This document shows, piece after piece, positions 27,437 through 36,657 of a DNA stretch of 64,000 bases; position 1 is the first letter of the stretch; each line of letters starts with the position of its first letter. The DNA is taken from the NCBI RefSeq assembly GCF_003369565.1, contig NZ_PIOD01000001.1, forward strand, positions 62,001 through 126,000, in the 5' to 3' direction. The notes beneath the pieces were generated by a model. That model saw only the letters and a list, made by a program, of their open reading frames with translations. It made no database searches and was not told where the DNA came from. This DNA comes from Oceanobacillus chungangensis. Lineage in GTDB: Bacteria; Bacillota; Bacilli; Bacillales; Amphibacillaceae. A program made the position numbers and the translations under genes.

Positions 27437-27904
27437 ATGGATATTTCATTATTATTAGTTTTGATATTGATTATAGTTCCATCTAGCACCCTAATTCATG
27501 AAATCGGTCATGCTTTAGCTGCTAGAATGGTTCAAGCCGAGTCTATTGTTCTATCAATTGGAAGAGGAAAGCATCTGCTTCAATTTAATTTTGAACGGCT
27601 ACAGTTATCTATTTATGCTATTTTTTTTATGGATGGTCTTACGTCAAGTAGCAGAGCTAAGCCATACAGCAAGAGTGAGTTATTATGGATTACTGCACTA
27701 GGCCCGATTTTTAATGGGATAACAGCTTTGCTATTATTAATTGTCCTTTATTTGTACCCAAATGATTTTATACGTCTATATTTTTGGTATAATATTTGGT
27801 TAGGGATTGTTAATTTAATTCCTTTTAAATATAAGGATAAACATACAGATGGTTATATACTTTATAAGCTAATAACGGAAAAACTTCCACCTAACTTATA
27901 TTAG
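27437..27904 (+). CDS. Small M50-type site-2 protease-like membrane protein
   Basis: A 155-residue membrane protein with the zinc metalloprotease motif HEIGHALAARM near residue 22 and a second conserved element NLIPFKYKDKHTDGYIL near 133, matching the NxxP...DG of S2P peptidases. Hydrophobic segments lie at about 1-18, 85-110 and 115-135. The ATG at 27437 has GGGTG upstream; a reading from 27383 would start inside the ppiB hairpin. No PDZ or CBS domain is present. The substrate is unknown. It stands alone between ppiB and ribT, where B. subtilis has other genes. Confidence 0.78.
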   Translation: MDISLLLVLILIIVPSSTLIHEIGHALAARMVQAESIVLSIGRGKHLLQFNFERLQLSIYAIFFMDGLTSSSRAKPYSKSELLWITALGPIFNGITALLLLIVLYLYPNDFIRLYFWYNIWLGIVNLIPFKYKDKHTDGYILYKLITEKLPPNLY

Positions 27905-28155
27905 GTATGGTTCCTTATTAATTCGTACATAATGGTAATATTATTATAAAAACCCGAGTAATTAGTAAATTGAACTTAAACAAATAGTATATACTCTTTT
28001 CATAAGTTATGATATTATCAATTACAATGAAATCTTTTTATATAACAGATATGGAAGAAGATATTTACTTCTAATGTGACGAATAACAACGGATAAAGTC
28101 TAACATAAGTTTACATTTTCTATTCATGATAAGTTTTTTATTAAGAGGGGTATCT

Positions 28156-28530
28156 ATGCTAATTCGTTATAAAAAAAATCTAGAAAAGATTGCAATGGGA
28201 TTATTGTCTTTCATGCCGGATGAAAAAAAAGACGTTAAAAAATTGTTGCAAACGATTAAAGAATATGAAACCAACGACGACTGGCATCTCTATTTATGGA
28301 AAGAAGAGGATGTCTTAGGTGCGATTGGAGTTAAGGTAGAGAATGATAATCAAGTTATTATTCAACATCTATCCGTTACACCATCACATCGTAATTTAGG
28401 GATCGGTAAACATATGGTACATGACATAAGAAAACAATATCAGGATAAATACACAGTAAGTGCTACAGATGAAATACAGGGTTTCTATGATAAGTCTGAA
28501 GATATTAGTGATCAAGTCGATGAACAGTGA
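28156..28530 (+). CDS. ribT: RibT, GNAT-family protein
   Basis: A 124-residue GNAT acetyltransferase-fold protein, the same length as B. subtilis RibT. Recognised from MLIRYKKNLEKIAMGLLSFMP at the start, the acetyl-CoA loop VTPSHRNLGIGKHM, and the ETNDDWHLYLWKEED segment. The ATG at 28156 follows AGAGGGG; a reading from 28126 has none. In B. subtilis ribT ends the riboflavin operon; here no ribDEAH genes or FMN riboswitch precede it. Its biochemical role is not known. A strong terminator follows. Confidence 0.88.
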   Translation: MLIRYKKNLEKIAMGLLSFMPDEKKDVKKLLQTIKEYETNDDWHLYLWKEEDVLGAIGVKVENDNQVIIQHLSVTPSHRNLGIGKHMVHDIRKQYQDKYTVSATDEIQGFYDKSEDISDQVDEQ

Positions 28531-28565
28531 AAAACCAGCCCGATTATTTATAGGGCTGGTTTTTG
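28531..28565 (+). terminator. Terminator after ribT
   Basis: AAAACCAGCCC at 28531-28541 pairs with GGGCTGGTTTT at 28553-28563. The symmetric A and T tails let it act on both strands. Confidence 0.8.
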
Positions 28566-28572
28566 AGTTCGA

Positions 28573-28659
28573 CTAACAATACCAAGAAGCACCAACAATA
28601 ATTAAAAGAATGAACAATACAACGATTAGCGCGAATCCTCCACCATAACTACCACTCAT
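28573..28659 (-). CDS. YjcZ family sporulation miniprotein
   Basis: A 28-residue minus-strand ORF with a strong AAGGAGG before the ATG at 28659. The sequence is glycine-rich then hydrophobic (MSGSYGGGFALIVVLFILL, then IIVGASWYC), the hallmark of the YjcZ/tiny membrane protein family found in many Bacillaceae spores. It lies between the ribT terminator and scpA, on the opposite strand. It is usually missed by automatic callers because of its size. Function is unknown. Confidence 0.85.
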   Translation of the reverse strand: MSGSYGGGFALIVVLFILLIIVGASWYC

Positions 28660-28806
28660 GATGAAATTCCTCCTTTTTCTTCTTTACATAAATGTTTTAT
28701 GGTAACATTTATCTTACGTTAATAATTTATGATGGTAGCTGTCTCGATGTATAGGCGTTTGTGACATATTTACATAATTAACTAAAGGACGAGGTGTGTA
28801 AAAGAC

Positions 28807-29541
28807 ATGAATCAATATCAAGTTGAATTAGATGTATTTGAAGGTCCGCTTGATTTATTACTACATTTAATTAATCAACAAGAAATTGATATATACGATA
28901 TTCCAATGGCAGCTATTACAAAACAGTATATGGAGTTTATCCATACGATGCAGAAATTTGAGTTAAATATCGCTAGTGAGTACCTCGTAATGGCGGCAAC
29001 GCTTGTGGAGATAAAAAGCCAGATGTTACTACCGAACCAAACGATTGATGATGAAGCGGAAGAATATATGGAAGACCCAAGAGAAGAATTGATCGGGAGA
29101 TTGATTGAATATAGGAAGTATAAAGATGCTGCTCAGAAACTAAAAGAGAAAGAAATAGAAGCGAATCAAATTTTCACACGACCTCCGACATTGTTCGATG
29201 TGTTAGAGAATTCGAAGCAGCCGGTAACAAAAGGAGAGGTATCTGTTTACGATATGCTGACTGCACTCGGCAAGATGTTTGAACGAAAGAAATGGAATGA
29301 GCCATTGGATACAAAAATAGAACGGGCAGAAATTCCGATCCAAAAGCGAATGGAAGAAATCGTACAAGCCGTTAAACAGAATAAGAACGGAACTGCTTTT
29401 GATCAGCTATTTCCATATCCTTCACGAGCCCATGTTGTCGTGACATTTATTGCTATATTGGAATTAATGAAAAATAAGGATGTTTACTGTAAACAAACGA
29501 AACATTTTGATACACTTTTTGTATTTTATATGGAGGAATAA
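28807..29541 (+). CDS. scpA: Segregation and condensation protein A
   Basis: A 244-residue kleisin that joins the SMC heads of the bacterial condensin complex. The N-terminal signature VFEGPLDLLLHLINQQEIDIYDIPM is complete, with an acidic linker near residues 80-95 (DDEAEEYMEDPREE) and a C-terminal winged helix ending near FDTLFVFYMEE. The start is followed 2 bases after its stop by scpB, an operonic pair as in B. subtilis. Confidence 0.95.
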   Translation: MNQYQVELDVFEGPLDLLLHLINQQEIDIYDIPMAAITKQYMEFIHTMQKFELNIASEYLVMAATLVEIKSQMLLPNQTIDDEAEEYMEDPREELIGRLIEYRKYKDAAQKLKEKEIEANQIFTRPPTLFDVLENSKQPVTKGEVSVYDMLTALGKMFERKKWNEPLDTKIERAEIPIQKRMEEIVQAVKQNKNGTAFDQLFPYPSRAHVVVTFIAILELMKNKDVYCKQTKHFDTLFVFYMEE

Positions 29542-29543
29542 CA

Positions 29544-30149
29544 TTGGAAATTGGTGAAGTAAAAGCAATTATAGAAGGATTATTATTTGCAAGTGGCGAT
29601 GAAGGAATTAACATCAAACAAATAAGTAAAATTATCGAAATTCAAGAATCGACTGCAATTCATATTATCGAGGAATTAAAATATGATTATGAACATTCCA
29701 ATCGCGGGATGATGATCATGCAATCTCATGATATCTTTCATTTAACGACAAAACCAGAACATAGCAACTATTTCAAGAAGTTATTAGACATTCCGAAGCA
29801 AACCCGTATGTCACAGGCAGCTCTGGAAACTCTTGCAATTATCGCATACCGGCAACCAATTACAAAAACGGAGATGGAAGAAATTCGCGGGGTAAATAGT
29901 GATCGTGCGGTACAAACATTACTTGCTAGATCTCTAATAGAAGAACTTGGTAGAAAAGATGCCGTTGGTAAACCAATCTTGTTTGGAACAAGTAAAGATT
30001 TTCTCACCTATTTTGGTTTAACCTCCTTGGAAGAGTTACCAGCACTTCCAGATACAGCGAACACGGAAGAGATGACACAGGAAGCAGATTTATTTTTTGA
30101 GCGATTTGGTGATGAGTTTGAACTAAGCGGCAATCAAGAAGTGGAATAG
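29544..30149 (+). CDS. scpB: Segregation and condensation protein B
   Basis: A 201-residue winged-helix protein that dimerises and binds the ScpA linker in the SMC-ScpAB complex. Conserved segments are IIEGLLFASGDEGI near the start and ALETLAIIAYRQPITKTEMEEIRGV near residues 93-117. The TTG start at 29544 has GGAGGA six bases upstream. A strong terminator closes the scpAB operon. Confidence 0.95.
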   Translation: MEIGEVKAIIEGLLFASGDEGINIKQISKIIEIQESTAIHIIEELKYDYEHSNRGMMIMQSHDIFHLTTKPEHSNYFKKLLDIPKQTRMSQAALETLAIIAYRQPITKTEMEEIRGVNSDRAVQTLLARSLIEELGRKDAVGKPILFGTSKDFLTYFGLTSLEELPALPDTANTEEMTQEADLFFERFGDEFELSGNQEVE

Positions 30150-30162
30150 AATATATTTGCTT

Positions 30163-30196
30163 AAAATCCTTACATGTAAAAATGTAAGGATTTTTC
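30163..30196 (+). terminator. Terminator of scpAB
   Basis: AAAATCCTTACAT at 30163-30175 pairs with ATGTAAGGATTTT at 30182-30194. Confidence 0.8.
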
Positions 30197-30238
30197 ACAT
30201 TTTATTGCTATGGGCATATGATTTAGAGGGGTGATAAG

Positions 30239-31099
30239 ATGGATAACAGTCAATCATATTTGCAAGAACTAAACAGATGGGCAGATGAAACGAAGAAAAC
30301 ACTAGAAAATACAAATCTTCCAGAAAATGAAAACTGGATAGAAACTATTACTGATTGGAAGGCAAGCGTAATCCGTTATTTAGAACAAGGGGAAGAAATC
30401 ATGACGGAGGACCTTCAAGTCTTGCAGGATCAAGGTCAAAGAATCTTAAATTCGATGGTTAATTATTACCAAATGGACAGTGTCCCTTATGGGAAGCACC
30501 AATTACCGCCTCTTCCATATGCCTATAATGCACTTGAACCATATATAAGCGAAGAAATCATGCACCTGCATCATGATATCCATCATAAGGCGTATGTTGA
30601 AGGACTAAATAAAGCTGAGAAAGCATTATATTTAAATTTGAAGGATAAGAATATAATTAAACATTGGCTAAGGGAACAAGCATTTAATGGCTCCGGTCAT
30701 AATTTACACACGATATTTTGGTTCAATATGACACCTAATTCTACCAAGTATCCAATTAAAGAAATTAAGCATCAACTGGACAAAGATTTCGGGTCTTGGG
30801 AAAAATTTAGAGAACTTTTTACAAATGTTGCAAGTTCCGTAGAAGGTGTAGGTTGGGCTGTATTACTTTGGAATCCAAGAAGCGGAAAACTAGGAGTGCA
30901 ATCTATTGAAAAACATCAACTTTTCCAGCTTGCAGATTCAATACCTTTACTTGTCCTTGATATGTGGGAGCATGCATATTATTTACAATATAAAACAGAC
31001 AAAGCTTCGTATATTAAAAATTGGTGGAATATAGTGAATTGGGAGGATGTAAATAATCGTTTTGTAGAAGCAAAAAATGTGAAATGGAAGCTGTATTAG
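30239..31099 (+). CDS. sodF: Superoxide dismutase, Fe/Mn type with N-terminal extension (SodF-like)
   Basis: A 286-residue protein in which the Fe/Mn superoxide dismutase domain begins near residue 80 (LPPLPYAYNALEPYI). Metal ligands are the first His in HHDIHHKAYVEG, the His in GSGHNLHTIFWFNM, and Asp/His in LDMWEHAYYLQY. The first 80 residues are a charged helical extension as in B. subtilis SodF (281 residues). There is no signal peptide. It occupies the place between scpB and dacB where B. subtilis has ypuI. Metal preference cannot be read with certainty. Confidence 0.87.
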   Translation: MDNSQSYLQELNRWADETKKTLENTNLPENENWIETITDWKASVIRYLEQGEEIMTEDLQVLQDQGQRILNSMVNYYQMDSVPYGKHQLPPLPYAYNALEPYISEEIMHLHHDIHHKAYVEGLNKAEKALYLNLKDKNIIKHWLREQAFNGSGHNLHTIFWFNMTPNSTKYPIKEIKHQLDKDFGSWEKFRELFTNVASSVEGVGWAVLLWNPRSGKLGVQSIEKHQLFQLADSIPLLVLDMWEHAYYLQYKTDKASYIKNWWNIVNWEDVNNRFVEAKNVKWKLY

Positions 31100-31125
31100 C
31101 TCCTTGGCACTTAGGAGCGCATTGT
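31099..31125 (+). terminator. Weak hairpin after sodF
   Basis: GCTCCT at 31099-31104 pairs with AGGAGC at 31113-31118. There is no long T run. Confidence 0.35.
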
Positions 31126-31174
31126 TTATTTTATAGCTAGGTTACCCGCAGATTACGTCTAATTGAATAAATAA

Positions 31175-31203
31175 TTCATAACCGATATTATCCTGCATAA
31201 AAT
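31175..31203 (+). promoter_or_regulatory. Candidate sigma-E promoter of dacB-spmA-spmB
   Basis: TTCATAA at 31175-31181 and CATAAAAT at 31196-31203, 14 bases apart, resemble the sigma-E pattern. The orthologous operon is sigma-E driven in B. subtilis. Confidence 0.5.
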
Positions 31204-31237
31204 GTATGGACATCATATCTGTGGGAGGAAACCTACT

Positions 31238-32323
31238 ATGCGAACTATTATAGGAGTATTTATAGGATTATTTGTTGTCAGCATTTTTCCAGTTATTGGA
31301 CAAGCAGCACCCAATGTCTCGGCAAATAATGCTGTTTTAATAGAGCAAAGTACTGGCAGAGTATTGTATGAGAAGGATGCATATGAACAAGCATCGATTG
31401 CAAGTATTACAAAAATTATGACCGCACTTATTGCAATTGAATCTGGAAAAATGGACGAGAAGGCAAAAACAAGCAGGAAAGCAATTTACACGGAGGGATC
31501 ATCAATTTATCTTGAACAAGGAGAAAAAATGAAATTAGAAGACTTAGTCTACGGGTTAATGCTTCGTTCTGGAAATGATGCTGCTGTAGCAATCGCAGAG
31601 CATGTTGGAGAAAGTGAAGAAGGTTTTGTATTCTTAATGAATGAGAAAGCAAAATGGCTTGGAATGAACAATACAAATTTTGAGAATCCGCATGGTCTGG
31701 ATTCGGACAACCATTACTCAAGTGCATATGACATGGCACTCCTTATGCAGTATGCAATGAAAAATGAGAAGTTTAGAACTATAACCGGAGCAAATTCATT
31801 TCGCTCTGAAAATAGATCCTATAGCTGGGTGAATAAAAATAGATTATTGACGCAGCTGTATGAGCCAACAAACGGAGGGAAAACCGGATTTACTAAGAAG
31901 ACAGGAAGAACATTAGTCTCTTCAGCTTCAAAAGATGGGATGGATCTAATTGTTGTTACATTAAATGCACCTGATGATTGGCGTGACCATATCAATTTAT
32001 ATGAATGGGGATTCGAGCACTACCAGTTAGAGACACTTAGTAAAGAGGGTAACGTTACATACAAGCTCGGCAATAGTGAAGAAGTAAATGCATTTGTAGC
32101 TGAAGAAATCAAATACCCACTGACACAAGATGAGCTGAAAGAATTGAAGAAAAAAACCTACTTACTTGACCAAAGAAAAGATATGGATATAATTGGCAAA
32201 ACAGTTTTTGAATTAGGTGACGGGCAATTAGCAGAAACACCAATCCACCGGGGGAAGCAAGAAGACATTGTATTTACAGTTTTAGACACATATAAAAAAA
32301 TTGCAGGTATGAGTAAATGGTAA
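31238..32323 (+). CDS. dacB: D-alanyl-D-alanine carboxypeptidase DacB (sporulation PBP5*)
   Basis: A 361-residue carboxypeptidase that limits cortex cross-linking in the mother cell. The signal peptide covers residues 1-23 (cleavage near GQAA). The active site is Ser56-Ile-Thr-Lys59, then SGN in MLRSGNDAA and KTG in GGKTGFTKKT. The ATG at 31238 has GGGAGGAA upstream; the reading from 31202 is rejected. It overlaps spmA by 7 bases, making a dacB-spmA-spmB operon as in B. subtilis. Confidence 0.93.
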   Translation: MRTIIGVFIGLFVVSIFPVIGQAAPNVSANNAVLIEQSTGRVLYEKDAYEQASIASITKIMTALIAIESGKMDEKAKTSRKAIYTEGSSIYLEQGEKMKLEDLVYGLMLRSGNDAAVAIAEHVGESEEGFVFLMNEKAKWLGMNNTNFENPHGLDSDNHYSSAYDMALLMQYAMKNEKFRTITGANSFRSENRSYSWVNKNRLLTQLYEPTNGGKTGFTKKTGRTLVSSASKDGMDLIVVTLNAPDDWRDHINLYEWGFEHYQLETLSKEGNVTYKLGNSEEVNAFVAEEIKYPLTQDELKELKKKTYLLDQRKDMDIIGKTVFELGDGQLAETPIHRGKQEDIVFTVLDTYKKIAGMSKW

Positions 32324-32904
32324 ATTTAATATGGGCTTTCATGGCAATCGTTGGAATCGTTTATGCAATGTTTAATGGAACAATGGATGAAGTGAATAAG
32401 GCATTATTTAAAAGTGCAAATGATGCGGTGACATTATCGATTGGACTAATTAGTATTCTGGTTTTTTGGTTAGGGATTATGAAAATAGCAGAAACAGCAG
32501 GTATTTTGAAGGCCTTATCGAAGGCTTTAATGCCTATTGTCAGCAGATTATTTCCCGAAATACCAAAAGGACATCCGGCAATGGGATACATTTTGTCTAA
32601 TATTACTGCAAATATATTTGGCTTGGGAAATGCAGCAACACCGATGGGCCTTAAAGCAATGGAACAAATGAAGCAATTAAGTGGAACGGATACTGCTTCA
32701 AGGTCCATGATTACGTTCCTGGCCTTAAATACATCTGGATTAACTTTAATACCTACTACTGTTATTGCTATTCGAATGCAGTACCATTCTGTATCTCCGA
32801 CAGAAATTGTGGGGACTACGATCATTACAACTGTTATTTCCTTAATAAGTGCCATTTTGCTTGATCGGCTGTTCTATTACCAAAGTGTTAGGAGGAAGAA
32901 ATAA
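32317..32904 (+). CDS. spmA: Spore maturation protein A
   Basis: A 195-residue polytopic membrane protein of the nucleoside-recognition (Gate) domain family. The conserved GHPAMGYILSNITANIFGLGNAATPMGLKAM stretch lies near residues 85-115. SpmA and SpmB together are needed for normal spore core dehydration. It overlaps dacB by 7 bases and shares one base with spmB, so translation is coupled. Confidence 0.92.
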   Translation: MVNLIWAFMAIVGIVYAMFNGTMDEVNKALFKSANDAVTLSIGLISILVFWLGIMKIAETAGILKALSKALMPIVSRLFPEIPKGHPAMGYILSNITANIFGLGNAATPMGLKAMEQMKQLSGTDTASRSMITFLALNTSGLTLIPTTVIAIRMQYHSVSPTEIVGTTIITTVISLISAILLDRLFYYQSVRRKK

Positions 32905-33434
32905 TGGCTTTTATCACAGCGGTAAGTACTTGGTTGATTCCTTGCTTTCTTTTAATAGTTCTCTCTGTTGCCACCTGGAAGAAAATTCCTGCATATGAAT
33001 TATTCGTTGAAGGAGGAAAAGAAGGTGTCAAGATGGCATTTTCTTTACTCCCATTTTTGGTAGGAATGATTGTATCGATTTCGATATTAAGAAGCTCTGG
33101 CGCTATTGATGCAATGATTAATCTTATTGCGCCAGTTCTTATGGCCATTGGCGTTCCACCTGAAATTATTCCGCTCGCATTTGTCCGGCCGATATCAGGA
33201 ACAGCTGCATTAGGAATTACAACGGAGTTAATTAGTACCCATGGACCAGATTCCTTTATAGGTAGACTAGCATCAACAATGCAAGGGAGTATGGATACAA
33301 CACTCTACATCTTAACCGTCTATTTCGGTGCGGTTGGTATTAATAAAATGAAATATGCTCTAAAGGTTGGACTATTAGCTGATTTAGTTGGTATAATAAC
33401 ATCAATCCTTATTGTAAGAATGGTATTTGGATGA
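32904..33434 (+). CDS. spmB: Spore maturation protein B
   Basis: A 176-residue membrane protein (178 in B. subtilis) with the Gate-domain motif FVRPISGTAALGITTELISTHGPDSFIGRLASTMQGSMDTTLYI spread over residues 93-137. It is the partner of SpmA in spore core dehydration and heat resistance. The ATG overlaps the spmA stop by one base, and GGAGGAAG lies upstream inside spmA. A weak hairpin follows. Confidence 0.92.
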   Translation: MAFITAVSTWLIPCFLLIVLSVATWKKIPAYELFVEGGKEGVKMAFSLLPFLVGMIVSISILRSSGAIDAMINLIAPVLMAIGVPPEIIPLAFVRPISGTAALGITTELISTHGPDSFIGRLASTMQGSMDTTLYILTVYFGAVGINKMKYALKVGLLADLVGIITSILIVRMVFG

Positions 33435-33467
33435 TGTATTTCTTGTTAAAATGAAATAAGTCAAAAG

Positions 33468-33500
33468 AGTAGCGTTAACAATCCGGTTAGCGCTATTATT
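33468..33500 (+). terminator. Probable terminator after spmB
   Basis: AGTAGCGTTAAC at 33468-33479 pairs, with G-U pairs, with GTTAGCGCTATT at 33486-33497. Confidence 0.45.
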
Positions 33501-33534
33501 ATGTAAGAATAAATAAAGAAATTATGGTGATAAC

Positions 33535-34275
33535 ATGACAGACAACCAAGAAAGATTGCAGAAAGTAATTGCACAAAGCGGCATTACATCTAGAAGGAAA
33601 GCAGAGCAGCTTATTTTAGATGGAAAAGTAAGGGTAAATGGACAAGTAGTGACAACGTTAGGTACGAAGGTATCAAAAGACGATCAAATTGAAGTGAATG
33701 ACGTTCAATTGGAAAAGGAAGCGCATGTTTATTATATGTTATATAAACCTCGTGGGGTTATTTCTAGTGTTAGTGATGATAAAGGGAGAAAAGTTGTTAC
33801 AGATTTATTAGAAGGTGTGACGGAGCGTGTATTTCCAATAGGCAGATTGGATTATGACACATCTGGATTATTACTACTTACGAATGACGGAGATTTTGCT
33901 CAGCACCTAATGCATCCTAAATACGAAGTTGAGAAAGTATATGTTGCGAAGATAAAAGGAATTCCAACGAAACTAGAATTAGAAAAGTTAAGAAAAGGGG
34001 TAAAGGCAGAAAAAGATTTATTAAAGCTTGCAGGCTATAATATTTTGTCAGTAGATAAGACGAAAAATACAATGATACTAGAAATCAAATTACGTGAAGG
34101 AAAAAATCGTCACGTTAGAAGAATGATGGAACAATTAGGCTATCCTGTTATCAAGTTAAAACGGGAACAATATGGGATGTTAACATTAAAAGGGTTAAAG
34201 CCGGGAACATATCGTGCGCTGTCACTAAAAGAAGTAAAACAAATTAGAAATCTCGCAACTGAAATTGTTAAATAA
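33535..34275 (+). CDS. rluB: 23S rRNA pseudouridine synthase RluB
   Basis: A 246-residue RsuA-family pseudouridine synthase. The S4 RNA-binding domain spans residues 5-60 (RLQKVIAQSGITSRRKAEQL). The catalytic Asp is in GRLDYDTSGLLLLTNDG near residue 105. A REGKNRHVRRMMEQLGYPV segment closes the fold. Position between spmB and resA matches B. subtilis rluB (ypuL). It modifies the large-subunit peptidyl transferase region. Confidence 0.93.
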   Translation: MTDNQERLQKVIAQSGITSRRKAEQLILDGKVRVNGQVVTTLGTKVSKDDQIEVNDVQLEKEAHVYYMLYKPRGVISSVSDDKGRKVVTDLLEGVTERVFPIGRLDYDTSGLLLLTNDGDFAQHLMHPKYEVEKVYVAKIKGIPTKLELEKLRKGVKAEKDLLKLAGYNILSVDKTKNTMILEIKLREGKNRHVRRMMEQLGYPVIKLKREQYGMLTLKGLKPGTYRALSLKEVKQIRNLATEIVK

Positions 34276-34333
34276 TAGTCAAAATTTAGTCTTTACTCTC
34301 ATGATATAATGGCTTGGGGAGGGTCAGGAATAA

Positions 34334-34906
34334 ATGAGCTTAGATCAAATAAAAGAAAAGAAAAAAAAGAAAAAAAGAAATCGATTAGTATTTAGGACTT
34401 CTATTTTAGTTGTTCTTTTAGCTGCAGTTGTATTTGCGCTAGTTTCTAACTTGAAAGCAGATAATACAATATACCGTGCCGGTGATGAAGCGCCAGATTT
34501 TAAATTACAACAAATTAGTAATAATAATGAATTGGAATCTGTTCAACTAAGTGATTTTAAGGGGAAGGGTGTCATGCTGAACTTCTGGGGAACATGGTGT
34601 GAGCCATGTAAGGCAGAAATGCCCTATATGCAGTCTCTATATCCAGAATATCATGATAAAGGAATAGAAATCCTTGCAGTTAGTTTGGATAATACCGAAT
34701 TAGCTGTAGATCGATTTATTGATGAATATGATTTGACATTCCCTGTCCCCTTCGATAGTACCAGTGAAGTAGAAGACTTATATAAAGTAGGACCGATTCC
34801 AAGTACATTCTTCATTAATCCAGAAGGGAAGATAGAAGAAGTTGTAAACGGTGCCTTATCATTAGAACGTCTCGAGGGGTATTTACAAGACATTCAACCA
34901 AAATAG
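34334..34906 (+). CDS. resA: Thiol-disulfide oxidoreductase ResA
   Basis: A 190-residue membrane-anchored thioredoxin-fold protein facing outside. An unusually lysine-rich N-terminus (residues 8-17) precedes one transmembrane anchor (about 20-40). The active site is Cys89-Glu-Pro-Cys92 in FWGTWCEPCKAEMP, the exact CEPC type of ResA. It reduces apocytochrome c cysteines before heme attachment. GGGGAGGG lies before the ATG. It heads the resABC group. Confidence 0.93.
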   Translation: MSLDQIKEKKKKKKRNRLVFRTSILVVLLAAVVFALVSNLKADNTIYRAGDEAPDFKLQQISNNNELESVQLSDFKGKGVMLNFWGTWCEPCKAEMPYMQSLYPEYHDKGIEILAVSLDNTELAVDRFIDEYDLTFPVPFDSTSEVEDLYKVGPIPSTFFINPEGKIEEVVNGALSLERLEGYLQDIQPK

Positions 34907-34930
34907 GATGGGTTACGATGGGGGATAGAC

Positions 34931-36577
34931 ATGAGAGAAATAAAATGTGAATGTGGGCATGTAAATCCAGTTGGTACTGTCCTATGTGAAGCATGTGGTA
35001 GGCCAATAGAGGGAAATCAGCATCTTGATGGAAATAATAATAAAAAATTACTTAATATGCGCTATGACGGGACAGCACGACGCTCACAAACGTATAATAA
35101 ATCAATTATAGATAAGATTTGGAGTTTCTTTTCTTCAGTTAAAGTGGGTGTGTGGTTAATTGTTATTGCCTTAGTTGCTTCAATGGTTGGGACAATTTTC
35201 CCACAGGAGATGTACATACCAGCAAATGCAATATCCCGTAATCCATCGATTTATTACGAGGATCAGTATGGGATATTCGGTTTGATATTTTATCAATTAG
35301 GATTTCATAATTTATATACATCATGGTGGTATCTTGTCATCATCGCTTTAATTGGAATTTCCTTAGTTATTTGTAGTCTTGATCGATTTATTCCATTATT
35401 TAAAGCATTACGTCATCAAAAAGCGAAGAAACATATTAGCTTTCTTAGTAGACAACGATTATACAGCGAAACAAAAGTCGTATCAAATGAGGAAATCAAT
35501 CTATTAAAAACAAATTTAAAAAAGCAACGTTTTAAGATTAAAGTAGAGAATGGTCATTTGCTAGCCGAGAAAAATAGATTCTCAAGATGGGGTCCATACG
35601 TCAACCATATTGGTTTAATTATAATTTTACTTGCGGCTATATTAAGAGTTTTACCATTCTTCTATATGGAAGAATATGTTTGGGTTCGCGAGGAGCAAAA
35701 GCCGATTGTCATACCTGGAACTAAGGGACAATACTATATTGAAAACAAAGATTTCATTTTAGAGACTCATAGTGAAGAAGATGACAGATTTGAAGCAGCA
35801 ATTGCTCAAGAGGGTATGATTCCGAGTAACTTTCAAACTGACATAGTTGTCTATCAATCTGGTGAAAAATCAGTGCCCGGAGCAGAGGCTGAGCTTGAAC
35901 CAATTCTAGATGACTCGGTTCGAATGAATAAACCTGCTAAATTCGATAAGTATACGGTGTATCAATCTGGATATCAACTTAACGAGTTCACTTCCATGAC
36001 ATTTAAAATCCATGAAACATCGGATTCGGAAGAAGTGGCTTTAGATACGTTCACCGTTGACCTAGCAGCACCTGAACCAGAATATAATCTTGAAAACGGC
36101 TTCCGTGTTGTAGTTGATAAATATTATCCTGATTACTATCTTGATAATAACGGGATTCCTGCATCTGAGACGAACTTCCCAAGAAACCCTGCATATGTAT
36201 TTATCGTCTATCCACCAAATAGCGATGTTGCTGAAGTAAGTTTTGTTGGAATTGGAAGAAATATAGATGCAACAGGAGAAAACAACTATAAGCTAGGGAT
36301 TGAAGACTTTGAAATGCATGATGTCAGTGGCCTTACAGTGAAATATGATCGTTCATTGCCATTATTTGGTCTTGGTGCTGCTATCTTTATGATAGGAGTA
36401 ATTCAGGGTATGTATTGGCAACACCGTCGGATTTGGATCCACCCAACGGAGAATGGCATATTAATGGCAGGCCATACGAACAAAAATTGGTTTGGAATTA
36501 AAAAGGATATCGAGAATGCGATTGAAGGTACTAATATAACAATGGTGGAAGATCAACAGGAATTAGATGAAAAATAA
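34931..36577 (+). CDS. resB: Cytochrome c biogenesis protein ResB
   Basis: A 548-residue System II (Ccs) synthetase subunit. The N-terminus has a zinc-ribbon-like CxC...CxxC pair ([18 protein letters not shown], residues 5-22), then transmembrane helices near 70-90, 120-150, 220-240 and one near 475-495. The long external loop between is typical of ResB. With ResC it moves heme across the membrane and links it to apocytochromes c. It starts 24 bases after resA. Confidence 0.93.
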   Translation: MREIKCECGHVNPVGTVLCEACGRPIEGNQHLDGNNNKKLLNMRYDGTARRSQTYNKSIIDKIWSFFSSVKVGVWLIVIALVASMVGTIFPQEMYIPANAISRNPSIYYEDQYGIFGLIFYQLGFHNLYTSWWYLVIIALIGISLVICSLDRFIPLFKALRHQKAKKHISFLSRQRLYSETKVVSNEEINLLKTNLKKQRFKIKVENGHLLAEKNRFSRWGPYVNHIGLIIILLAAILRVLPFFYMEEYVWVREEQKPIVIPGTKGQYYIENKDFILETHSEEDDRFEAAIAQEGMIPSNFQTDIVVYQSGEKSVPGAEAELEPILDDSVRMNKPAKFDKYTVYQSGYQLNEFTSMTFKIHETSDSEEVALDTFTVDLAAPEPEYNLENGFRVVVDKYYPDYYLDNNGIPASETNFPRNPAYVFIVYPPNSDVAEVSFVGIGRNIDATGENNYKLGIEDFEMHDVSGLTVKYDRSLPLFGLGAAIFMIGVIQGMYWQHRRIWIHPTENGILMAGHTNKNWFGIKKDIENAIEGTNITMVEDQQELDEK

Positions 36578-36657
36578 TACACTCCCTGCACAGGATGCAG
36601 GGAGAAGTATTCATACAGCAGGAATTCTTAGTTAGGTTTCAAAAGGGGGATTTATTA

